64,000 bases of DNA. Origin: Pontederia crassipes. Lineage: Eukaryota > Streptophyta > Magnoliopsida > Commelinales > Pontederiaceae. The stretch covers positions 62,001-126,000 of the forward strand of contig JAUKPH010000028.1 of assembly GCA_030549335.1 (NCBI GenBank), given 5' to 3'. A program made the position numbers and the translations under genes. This document shows, one piece after another, positions 1 through 10,737 of the stretch (within the stretch, counting starts at the first letter, position 1; each line of letters begins with the position of its first letter). Under the pieces are notes generated by a model, which was not told where the DNA came from, did no database searches, and worked only from the letters and a program-made list of their open reading frames with translations.

Positions 1-2050
1 TTCAAACCTTCGATGTTTATTTTACCTCAATTAATTGTTTCTGTGTATAAATATAAGATACCATTTCTAAGTTGAGCAAACATGGCATTCTGTTTTGCTA
101 AAATTTTTGGCACTTGATCAATTCTTGAAGAGTTTCTTCCCGTGATCAATTGTGTTTAGAAATTGTGGAACAAAACACTTCAATATATAAAACATAACTC
201 ATACGGAATACAGACACTTCAATCAGCTAAGAGAAACAAAGGTCGTACACGAAGCAAATTAACAAGGGATTCCTATTAATTACTTGGTAGTTGCTGGAGA
301 AACCTTGTATAGTGAATGATGAGCAAGAGATGAAGTGCAGGTTTCTCTCTCTCTCTCTCCTTCTATGTATATCTTCTCGGACCGTTGAGCTTGTTCATTC
401 CCCATGAATGCGAGCTTCCATCAAGCTGAGGTTAACCTTCCCAAGGCTCCCAAAGTTGCCACTTCTTGAAGGAACAACTTGAGACGACGAACAAGGGACA
501 TGTTGTAAGGTGATCTGGAACAAGGGGCCGCCGCCATGGTGAGAGATGATGAGCCACAGAGAGAGAGAGAGAGAGAGGAGCAGCAAAGAGCAAACAAGCG
601 TGGCACGGTTTATCAACAGAGAGAGAGAGAGAAGCAGCAAAAGAGCAAACAAGCGTGGGACGGTTTATCAACAGGTCACTTCGTGGACGTAAGTACGTCC
701 GTACGCATCATCAATTAATTAATTAATGCAACTAAAATGGCGAGTTAAATAAGCCAAAATGGGCTGATGGACATGAATTACTTCTGAATATCATTATTAC
801 TATTTAATTAGACAGGTTGAAAATTTGATCAAACTTATATCTGATGAGATTTGGGCAATTTTGGTTTAGAATATCCCAGACATTTCACTCTTAAATTGTA
901 TATAGAATTAGTTTGGATTCGGTTTTTGAAATCATTATTCGATTCGATATATATATATGTATGTATATATGTACCTGTTTAATATGGTGTTCTATGTATT
1001 TTTCATTCCAGCTAAATTAGGGAATTAATATGGATTTGAATACCATTTCGAACACTGCAGTGGCACTCGAAAAAAAAAAGTATTCTACTTTATCCCGCAG
1101 TCGGTTTTATCACTGATTTTTTTTTCTTACACTTTTAGCCTTCATTATCATTTCCATGAAACGAGAATAAAAAAGAAATATGAAATGAACTTTTCCATTT
1201 AAAAGGTAAATGAAAAATAGACATGGGTGTTTTTTTTTATTTTTTAAAGTATATTTTATTTATTTTTCTTTTACCCTTCATTATCGTGTCAAGCGAGCAT
1301 AGAATTCGATTGGTGGTATGCAATTTTATCTTTTGACAACTCCTATTTTCTCTATGCAGACTTTTTTTTACTCTCGTTTGTGTTATAAAGGTTTGATCTT
1401 TTGTGATATACAAAACCTAATTAAAACTAGTTAGCGCATCTGTTTTTGATATGTTATGGAATTTTAATCCAGTTGAAAACATATCTATTTCTAATTATGT
1501 TTAACACACTCCATAACAAGAAAAAATGTTCTCACAAAATTTTGAAACTTAGTTTTCGTGATTGAAAATTAATCTCGCAAAATTCTCACAAGTGAAATAA
1601 TGTCTCCATATATAAACTCTCTAAAATCTAAATATTAAGATTATGAGTCAATCATTTTTACTAACATATATCTACTATGTTTCAATTTGATCTCACTACG
1701 TAGACCATAATCAAGTAATTAACTTTCCGTTCGTACACACTTATAATTTCTTTGTTTACATGCATTAATTTCTCTATGTGTGCTATCTGAACTATTTCAA
1801 GTCAAACTTCATATCCAAGAACACTGCGTTATTGTAGTTAAGGTAATAAATCATCACCATCATATCATATCATATATAGTAATTAATAATAATAATAATA
1901 ATTAAATTACATGAGAAAAGTACGTATGTCGACGGTAGTCACACACACAAGCAACTGCTGCCTTATTTACTTAGTACGTTAGTACGTACTCAAAGATGCA
2001 TGCACCATGCAGTAGCTACTACTTTACGTGGTCGATCGATCCCGGCGGCT
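1..2050. other. Intergenic, AT-rich, with GA/CT repeats
   Basis: No gene recognised. CT/GA microsatellites occur at about 345-360, 558-576 and 617-632. Positions 557-671 hold a two-unit tandem duplication described separately. Reading frames on both strands across 395-718 are driven by the GA repeats and show no recognisable domain. From 720 to 2050 the DNA is AT-rich with homopolymer runs and no coding signal that I can support. Confidence 0.6.
557..671. repeat. Two-unit tandem duplication with GA run
   Basis: Unit 1 (557-616) and unit 2 (617-671) both begin with CAGAGAGAGAG, continue with an AGCAGCAAA.AGAGCAAACAAGCG core and end with ACGGTTTATCAA. They differ mainly in GA-run length and a few substitutions, so this is a local duplication of about 55-60 bp seeded by a microsatellite. 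Confidence 0.85.
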
Positions 2051-2365
2051 TCAGGCGGCGCCCTTGTAGGTGACGACTTGGTGCCTGCGCCTGATGAACT
2101 CGCCGGACTCCCTGTCGACGTCCTCCTCGGTGTTGGTCACCTGAGCTCGGAAGCTTGAGGGGTCGTGGAGGTGCATGGCCACGCCGAAGCGGCCGACCGT
2201 GGCGCCCATCAGCCTGTCGGCCACCGGCTCGTAGGCCTCCCTGCGCAGGTTGGGGAAGTGGGGGCCGTCGATCATGCTCGTCGTCTTCTCCAGCCTCGAC
2301 ACGTAGCTGCAGTAGTCCTCCCCGGCTGCTCTTTCATACCTCTGCTGTGGGTTGCTCCTGTACAT
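2051..2365 (-). CDS. Small plant-specific protein of unknown function
   Basis: Intact single-exon frame of 104 residues. It is GC-rich against very AT-rich flanks and starts with MYRSNPQQRYER. It is hydrophilic, with no membrane segment or signal peptide. The middle has a LEKTTSMIDGPHFPNLRREA stretch followed by YEPVADRLMGATVGRFG, and the C-terminus is basic (EFIRRRHQVVTYKG). This resembles small conserved unnamed plant proteins rather than a random frame, but I cannot assign a function. A TATA-like motif lies about 170 bp upstream on the same strand. The codon composition contrast and TATA spacing support a real gene; the alternative is a captured fragment. Confidence 0.65.
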   Translation of the reverse strand: MYRSNPQQRYERAAGEDYCSYVSRLEKTTSMIDGPHFPNLRREAYEPVADRLMGATVGRFGVAMHLHDPSSFRAQVTNTEEDVDRESGEFIRRRHQVVTYKGAA

Positions 2366-2530
2366 TTCTGACTTCTTTTTTTCTCTTTTACTTCTTGATT
2401 CTGCACGCCTGATCGATATATCGATCGATCAAGCAGCAGCAAGCGATTTACCAACTGCAAGGCTTTATCTTCAGCTTAATTCACTTCAAACTCCTTATGG
2501 TTCCCTTCCCGTTCCTTCACGCCTACCTTA

Positions 2531-2540
2531 ATTTATAGCC
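2531..2540 (-). promoter_or_regulatory. Candidate TATA box for the small gene
   Basis: On the minus strand the sequence reads GGCTATAAATTAAGG, a good plant TATA match about 165-175 bp before the start codon at 2365. This would leave a 5' leader of roughly 130-140 bases. No transcript evidence is available. Confidence 0.45.
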
Positions 2541-2565
2541 ATAGTTGAATGTGGAGCTTTGTTCT

Positions 2566-5500
2566 GATCGTGAAGGAATAAGAATCCACTTTAACAAGTT
2601 GCGTGCGTGCGTGTCTGCGTTAGCACCAAATGCCGTCTTCATCAGGCATTTTGGACGGCCATATGAATGCAACGCAATGCATGGAGCTGCGGCTTGTTTA
2701 CGCGTCGTTTCCATTGGCCAGATACCCCGAATATATTGTGCTGGCGTCCTTTGTGAAAGTGGCAAAGTGCATGCAGAAGCTTGGCCTCATCAGGTCGATC
2801 GCCTCTGTGTTTCTTGTTTGGAAGATTAAAGAAGTTTCAAATGGCTTCTATTAGTTCTTCTTTTCTATATAGCAGTTAACTCGTTTTTAATATATGCACA
2901 CAAATTAAGGGAATAAAGGACTTAATAACATCTTAAAGATCTTAATCACACAATTAGCAACATATAGAGTTGATTGATGAGACAGCTTGACACATGCTTT
3001 TTAATCGTCGATTAATATCATGATTGATGGGATGGAGGAGGAATATTGGTCGTAATACTCTCTTTATTTTCCAAGCAACTTTACCTCTGAAAAAAAAAAC
3101 AAAAGATATAGATGGTTGTGATGAAGTTTCTCGCGGATCTTATGCTCTTTGTAATTTTCGACGACTCTTCAAATTGTGAAAGTCGATTTTTCTGACAATT
3201 TTTTATGATTTTCGACAGACCTTATATATGTTATCTTCATAATTTCCGACGAAAAAAAATTATTCACAAGTTGCTATAAGGACATATTTCCGATGGTTTA
3301 ATCTGTCTTCCGACTGATATGAATTTTTTTCGAACGGATGTTCTGATAAAAATTCATGAGAAATGATCATTTTCGATGGATTTCATATTATTTTTATGGA
3401 AAATTAGTTGAAAATAATAATTTTTTATAGTGGAAAAGTTCATATTGCACTTGGTGTCTTCAACATAAATGGGTGTACATCACAAGCTCCATGACCACAT
3501 TAGTAATAAAAGTAAGAAATTTGCGAGATTCCTTGTCGCTTTTTTATCCGTTCTTAAAGACCTATTGCAATCCAAAAAATTAATTAAGTTGAAAATATGT
3601 TGTTCACTCACCTGTTGAAAGAAGTTTTTTGATATATTTTGTGTGGCTTCTTCTTTTTAATTTCACCTGTTGAAAATATGCATGTTGATCTTAATAGGTA
3701 ATGTGAAGATGAGCCATATATTTTTCCACACTTACACCCAGCAGGTCATCCCCCAATTAGTCCAATGACTAATCCAAATTTGCTTCTCTTTCCAAGACAT
3801 TATGTATCAATTAAGGTATATGTCATTTGATTCCACTACATCATCCATAATGTATATATAGAACTATAGATATTCAAAAAATAGAGGGAAAAGACTATAT
3901 TTATGAAATTAAAATTTCTATTTTGGCCTCAGAATGAACTAATGTGATTGAATTCCTGAAATCAAATGTAAGAGTTCTGTGCACAGAGATTCGTTTACTA
4001 CTTTTCCAGAGAGAATAATTTAAAGGAGTGCATGGTGTATGAATCAGCATTGAATTATGCATTCTTGACAAGCTAAAAGTTGCCTGTCATCCCATCTTGG
4101 ACAACATCACTAGCTACTCAAAAACGAAAAAAAAAGGGAAAAAAAGGTACAAAGAGACCGGAATATATATATGACGATAACGCCTTTATATTTATCTTGA
4201 CCTTCAGTAACTTAATTCGAGAATATATTTCTAGGATTCAAATTTTTAAAACCTAAGCAGCAAAGGAGCCGTCCATGAAGTCCTTAAATTTTGCTTTCTT
4301 TCTTTCTTCTGTTTAAATCGGTGCAAACTTTGCTATCTATGAATTACTTCCTGTAAAAATTGAAGAGGGAGAAGATTAATATGCAAGTCAAGGAATATGA
4401 TAACTTGCAATGTGGCACTTCCAGAAATTCCCAAGCACCCATGCTTTGATTCTTATTCTGGAGAGAGAAAGAAAGGAATTTAAATGGGCGTTTTGGATCA
4501 CATCCAACCTCTACCTGTATGTTGCTTTTCATGAACATGGTGTTACTAGTTAGTCACACTACAAAAGCACTCCAAGACATTATCAAGAATCAAGATTCCT
4601 TTCAAGTGGTGAGGAGAGATTATCAGACTGCATTTCACTACAAGAGTATAATCACTTTCCTTACCTCTTTTTTACAGAATTATAATCGGCTCAGTTTCAA
4701 GTTCTGACTCTACTCTCAACAAGGTCATCTACGAAAAGCATTGCCCCTACTTCACTGATCTCTTTTTTTTTTTCATTTTTCAAGATTCTCCTCATTTACC
4801 AGTATAAGTCCACATTGGAAACTGATATATACTACGCTCCATTGGTCCCAAAAAAAAAGAGAGAGAGAGAGTAAATTTTAAGGACGGCCATTTAATTTAA
4901 AGGTATTTCCAATATGATTAGTCAACTTCATTTTTTAATGTCCTGATTATCAAACTTCATAAACATTCAATTCCGATTAGTGCGACCAGTTATTGCCCAT
5001 TTGAGATGCCGACATGACGCTAACATTTATTATTATTATTTTAAGTTTTCAGTAGTGGTGATCATGATTGAAATTTTGAAAGTTGAATGATTGTGTCTTG
5101 AACATTTAAACAAAATTATGTTTGAACAAAAGAGAAAAAAATACTTGCGTGATTTTAGGTGTCACATGATCATTCACGTCATATGTCATCATTCAAACAG
5201 CAGTACAATTGTAAATGGACAATAATTAGTGATAATATATGTTTGATCATCCTAATGTTATAAAGTGAAATTAGATGATCATATTAAAAATATATGACCG
5301 TTATTAAAATTTAATAAAATAAAATAAAACTCCGAAGCACCTGCTCAATCAGTAAACAACATGCCACATTAAGAAAAATTCGGTTGCACTTGAAATGCTA
5401 TCATCATAAATATGACGAGGTACAATATCAAATGCTGAGTCCTGGATTTTCATTCGTTAAACATTTTGCATGTTTAACCAGTTTATGAAGTGGACAAGGG

Positions 5501-6235
5501 GCATGCAGGGGGATAAACCGGCTCCCTTTATTAAGCAGGTCACTGAGATAATTCATCCTCTAAAGTCAAATAAAGAGTTCATTAAATAAAAGTATAAAGA
5601 GATAAAGTTTATATCACCATTTATGATAGCGCTAAAGCATTTAAGAAACACAGAAAGCAGTCCATTGTAGACTGCGTCCTTGAACATGTGTGCAGCATCT
5701 TGGCTGAAACAACCTTTTCATTAATCACAAATAGACTGAACAAAGTGAAAAGAATCATAGTGCAGGCTCTGTTGGAGAGTTAAATGGTAAACCATCCAGA
5801 TATCAAGAAGCACATCAGCAGCAAAAATGAATGTATTACTTCAGCCAGGATGAGACTTCAAAGTAAAGGAAATGAATCAACAAAAACCTGAGAGTAATCT
5901 ATTAAGTTAATATACATATCGAATAACCATAATGAGATGACAGAATGGTTAGAAAGAAGCTCAGAACATACTTTACACGACCAAGAGAGCTGTTACATAG
6001 CAACAATATGGAGACCATACTTTCAAAGAAGCTATAACCTCCCGCATAAAGCTATACTCAGGACTCACGAGCACGTCAGGCCAGGTACAAAGAAGGCCCA
6101 CAGAATTCCTGTCTGAAACTATCCTCAGATGGGTCTCCTAAATCAGATCAACATGTCAACCACAGTTTCAGCATGATATCATAAATTACAAAGAAGCCTC
6201 AACTTTCCACAGAGATTTCAGTTACCCAAATTCTA
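2566..6235. other. Intergenic between two minus-strand genes
   Basis: AT-rich DNA with short uninformative frames. A CACTA-like terminus lies at about 3140-3432. The part nearest 6235 probably contains the 3' untranslated region of the glycosyltransferase gene. A GA run follows a poly-A at 4850-4872. Nothing else here is recognisable. Confidence 0.6.
3140..3432 (-). mobile_element. CACTA (En/Spm)-like terminal fragment
   Basis: Read on the minus strand from 3432, the segment begins CACTATAAAAAATTATT, the classic CACTA start. It carries several short subterminal motifs of the type TTTTCGACGA, TTTCCGACG, TTCCGATGG and TTCCGACTG on either strand. Such repeated subterminal motifs are typical of CACTA transposase binding regions. 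The partner terminus and a 3-bp target duplication were not found, so this is probably a solitary end or a decayed non-autonomous copy. Confidence 0.5.
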
Positions 6236-7903
6236 TCACTCATCTTCTCTCTTGCAATTCTCAGGTAGGAGATATTTGTACTGATCAGCATTCTGAATTA
6301 GATATGCTGGAAGATGAACAGCAGAAAAAGAATGGGGTATCGGACCTAACTTCCCAATAATCTCTTTGAATGTATATTCCTCTGGAAGCATATCAAAAAG
6401 GTCAGCCCCGCGACATATCACTTTCTGAATCCTAGAAGGCTTTAGGTAGTATGAAAACCTCACACGATCCACATGGCTGTATGCCTTCATCTTAAACACA
6501 AACTCACTAATGTGACGGAAGCAGAAGCTACAATGCCATCCTGAATCCGACAAAATATCATCGGTTTGACGGTAATGGGCATATCTTGTTTTTCCAACAC
6601 GATACCTATGAACTGAAGCTCTCCAGCTTTTATTATCCACCAAAAACTCAAAAGAGTACAAATAGTTGCGTAAACGAAGATGAAGTTTCTCGGGAATTTC
6701 ATCACACCATCTTAGTAGATTAATTGTGTGGCCACTGGGGATCTCATCCACATCGGACATGATCAACAAGTCATCATCCCCAATGCCCGCAACCCTGATA
6801 AGCTGATCCAATGCTACTCTCTGATACGACTCCTCAACAAAAGGGTTCTCTCCCCTAACAAACCTCCCACCAATGGTTCCATATGTGAGCCGCGATTCCA
6901 CAAACTGAAACTGATCCCGATGCATGGAAAAGAAATGAGGCTTCTGATGTCCAGTGAATGTGGAATTAGACTCCAGAAGAACAAATTCTGACACATAAGG
7001 AGATAGTTCATGCCAGCGGATTGCAAGCATATCCACTTCATTGCTAAAGAGCACAGCATCAAATACTCTGCGAGGGGACTGACGAACTCCCCAACCATGC
7101 AGTTGGCACAGTTTCTCCATGGACACATTAGCATGGTAGTAATGAGGAAGTTCTCTGAAAGGTCTTGGAGGGGATTCCCAGAGAGGCCGAAGGAAGTAAG
7201 TGATCTTTTGGCCATGCAAATAGATGCCAATGACGAAGCTGGGAACAACCACACAAAGGAGAAGTAGGGCCTTGAAAACAAAGCCACGAAAAACATAGCG
7301 AAGTTTTGACATAGTTTTCACTGCTCTTGTCGCCTGCAACAATATGAAACACCGAAGATTGACATCAGCAAGGCAATTTGCACAATTAATCTTGCATATC
7401 AATTAAGCTCTTATCAGAATACAAACCCAAACCCTCCTCCAAGAGTTAGTCATGCATTTACATACTTGAACAACCATGGTCTGAAAATCACAATAATTGC
7501 CAAATTGCTTGATAAAAGAACCTAAGGTTATGAAAATCCCTGAAAGTTGAGAACTTTTCAAAAACGATCACAAATTATGTAATGTAAAAACGTAAGTAAA
7601 GAGGAAAAAAAAACAACAGGTTGATGTAAACGATCAAATTTACGCAGAATTTAAAAGTTACCAACTTTTCAAAAATTCAAACAAAAATTAAATTAAATAG
7701 TCCTTTTCTTCCGCATCTCGGTTTATTGGACAATTATTCATGCACCAAGAACAGAATACGCCCTAAAGACAACAAATTGAACATCCCAATCAGAAAAACA
7801 ATACGTTTGCCCCAGGAACAGATCAGAAGAAAGGCATCACCTGACTGCGGAATTCGTCACATATGTCGTCGGATTTCTTGGGCTGATACCATCCCTCGAG
7901 CAT
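6236..7903 (-). CDS. Family 17 glycosyltransferase (GnT-III-like)
   Basis: Two exons: 7841-7903 (21 codons, starting [13 protein letters not shown]) and 6236-7333, joined in phase 0 by a GT-AG intron; 386 residues. Residues 39-60 form one hydrophobic signal anchor, so it is a type II membrane protein, probably of the Golgi. The GT17 domain follows. It includes [17 protein letters not shown] (61-77), [12 protein letters not shown] (138-149), the acidic DVDEIP motif (215-220) expected to bind metal and nucleotide sugar, and a conserved C-terminal region ending LLPENC. The family includes animal beta-1,4-mannosyl-glycoprotein N-acetylglucosaminyltransferase III. Plant N-glycans are not known to carry bisecting GlcNAc, so the plant substrate is uncertain. 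The longer frame beginning at 7402 reads through the intron and is not used. Closely resembles full-length plant GT17 proteins. Confidence 0.93.
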
Positions 7904-9272
7904 GATAAGTTGGGGCAAAAGAAAAAAAACAACCTTTTTTTCCTCAAACTTCAGCGTACGGGTGGATCGGCGGCAGAGAAGAGGGAGCAGAGGATGCTCG
8001 ACAAACGGGCGCCTGTCGCGATTTGGGAATCCGGCGCAGATCCGACGGATCGATCGGTGGATTGAGCGCGGGCGGTGGCGCGTGTGCTCCTATTTTGGCC
8101 TCCGTCTGTTGGTTCCGCTTCGAACGATGCTAAAAAACTGGAAATGAGTTGGTAATTATTCGACGCGTATAGCCGTTAAGGCAGGAGTCGCCCTCTTTTA
8201 TCATCATTTCTCTTTCTCTTATTTCTAGGATATTTTTTAAAATTATTTTGTACTGTTATTAGTTAGTGCCCCAAACTTTTTTTATTTCTAAATATATTTT
8301 AAAACAGTATTTTATTAATGTTAATTCTTCCTTTCTAATATTATGACCATTTTTGCTTAATATAAAAAATCAGACAAAATTTTATTTATAAACTTGATTT
8401 ATCCTTAAATAGTTCGAACTCCCAGTAATATTTAAATAATAACTTATTATATAGGATGGCTTGAATTCACAAGAAAGTTGTATATTCATGTAAATGTTTA
8501 ATTCATAGATGATTTTTTTCGATCGAAATCTATTCAGAACTTCTAACACCTGATTAATTCGATATTATTCTGATCGAATATGGACAAATCCGATTGTACC
8601 AACCATACTTGATTAATTCATAGATGTATTTTTAAAACATAAATGGGAAAATAAATCCAGGTGAGTACAGTTAGAATTTGATATGCATAACTGTTTGCAT
8701 AAATTTTACTTCTTTATAGTACCATATTTTAATTTTCGTTATTTCTGAAATAATAATGTATCGTGATACAGATTAATACCTATGATGTTTTCAAAGAGAG
8801 ATTGAACAAAAGATAGCAATCGTCGTCATATATTACTAAGTTGAGTTAAAAAAAAACTTTCATGATCTCAATTTGTCTTGTGTTTGGACATCAAAAGTAT
8901 ATGCAAATTTATCTTCGACAAAATACTTATAATAATGTTTTCGGAAAAGGCTCACCGTTTGTTAAGAAATGTAAAAGAAAAGTGTCATCTTTTGTTAAGA
9001 AAAAGTTTCTTTTTTTTAAGAGTTAATATTATTTTCAACTTAAATATAAAAAATTAAAAAAATAGTATGATAAAATTTCATCATTATCGATTCAAACTAT
9101 CATTGTGTCTAATTGTATATTTTTTAAAATTATTAGAATTTGATTAATTCGATGTTCAAAGATTCTAAATTTCAAATCTCAAATTACTAATCTCCAACGT
9201 CCTAGAAGCATAACCCTACTATCCAATTATTCCAACCAACCTTGATTACCTAACAATATTATTGATCATGAC

Positions 9273-9273
<1 letters not shown>

Positions 9274-9325
<52 letters not shown>
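9274..9325. repeat. (TAA)n microsatellite
   Basis: About seventeen uninterrupted TAA units. Confidence 0.95.
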
Positions 9326-9326
<1 letters not shown>

Positions 9327-9899
9327 TAATTGTTGTGACAATAATTGAAAAGGTCTTCAATACAAAAGCGGAAAAGAACTCAATTATTTGTCTATTGCAA
9401 CGCGTACTCCACGTCTTTCCAAGAAATCAAGAATATTAGTAAACTTTATTATCGGTCATTACATTAAGTATGCTGTAAGGTCAATACAAGAAATTGGAAG
9501 ACTTCGTCATCCAAAAAGTTGTGTTGACTACGGGAAAAAAAACTACTTAGTTAACATGTTTTCTTCAAAAGATTAAGTTTGCAAGTCACTGCATCTTAAG
9601 TCAGTGACCCAATCAAATTAAACACACGAATAAATGAAGACATTTTTGTACAAGTTGATTTGGTCCATGTATTAAAAATTTGATGTCCCAAATTATTATT
9701 AGCAATGCAAATTAGAAGAAAATTAAAAATATATATTTATTATGTTATTCTTACTATAAAAACTTTTAAAATTGTACGATATGTAAAATAATACCTATTA
9801 GTTAGTTAAATTATCATTCATTATTTAAAACTGTTTACTCACATAGAAGAAGAAAAGAGTTAGAATATGCAACTCATATTTTACAACAATTCGCAAGAG

Positions 9900-10345
9900 G
9901 TGTTTCATGGGGTCGATTCCTTGAATTCAAAAACTCAATCCGACCTGACCTGATACAACTCAATCAAGGGTCGGATTCGGGTTGAAATTCTAACTCGAGT
10001 TGACTCGATCCGACTTGATAGACTCAATTTTTTTCCTTTTTTCATTTTAAATAATTTTTTAAGTTAATTTAACAATTTTATGTCATTTAAAACTTAAAAA
10101 ATATAAAATAAACTATTTTAAATGCAAAAAGTATATAGATATTTAAAATAATATTTTTATATTTAAAAATACTTTATTTTATATTGAAAATATAATAATA
10201 AAACTTTTTATATTAAAAATATTTAAAAAAATTAAAAAAAAATGATCATCGTGCAACCCGACCATCCGAACCGTTCTCAATCGAGTTGGGTTGAGTCATA
10301 GTGGAAAAAAAAAATCCGACCCATTACCATTCCTAATTGGCGGAA
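9900..10345. mobile_element. Possible MITE with GGGTCGGATT-type ends
   Basis: Both ends of this AT-rich block carry related motifs in opposite orientation: GGGTCGATTCC and GGGTCGGATTCGGGTTG on the left, and the reverse complement of GGGTCGGATTTT on the right. The interior is almost pure A/T. This is the layout of a decayed miniature inverted-repeat element. No clear target duplication was found. Confidence 0.35.
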
Positions 10346-10737
10346 GATATCACAAAACCGAATGGCTTCATAACATTGAATTAAAAAAAACCGAAAATAA
10401 ATTTCACAATACTTTTTCTTGAAAGAAAAATGCACGTGAAGCAACTAAATCCAACGCCACGGAGCGCGAACACCCTAGACTCCGTCAGGTGGAACGTGTC
10501 GGACTCGAACTAATATATTTATGTTATGGGACACGGACCCAAGTCCAAGGTCGAACCAAATCCAAATCCAAATCTAGCCGTACAGACGAGATGACACCTC
10601 TCGATCTACACACCGTGTCCTTTTTCCAACGACGGCGCGCTCGCCTCACCTTTCTGGCCATCCCTCCACTTGCTCCTACTGCGCCCAAAAAATCTCTCGT
10701 TATCCCCCTTCCCCCTCCTTCTGCTCCCTCGCCGAGC

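Larger units (their letters stand above)
7904..10737. other. Intergenic, divergent promoter region, AT-rich
   Basis: Separates the minus-strand glycosyltransferase from the plus-strand TPR gene and so holds both promoters. The 7950-8110 part is GC-richer and is probably the leader or promoter of the glycosyltransferase. A TAA microsatellite lies at 9274-9325. A segment at about 9900-10345 looks like a decayed inverted-repeat element. No further gene is recognised. Confidence 0.6.

Noticed and set aside
395..718. Several overlapping frames at the left edge
   Set aside because: Created by GA/CT repeats and a tandem duplication; they encode Ser-Leu or Arg-Glu runs.
2545..2829. Overlapping frames on both strands upstream of the small gene
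   Set aside because: No domain or codon-use support, and the frames overlap the likely promoter.
7334..7402. Upstream in-frame start extending glycosyltransferase exon 2
   Set aside because: The stretch is intronic: a GCAG acceptor lies at 7334, and a separate first exon at 7841-7903 gives the family's KKSDD-type N-terminus.
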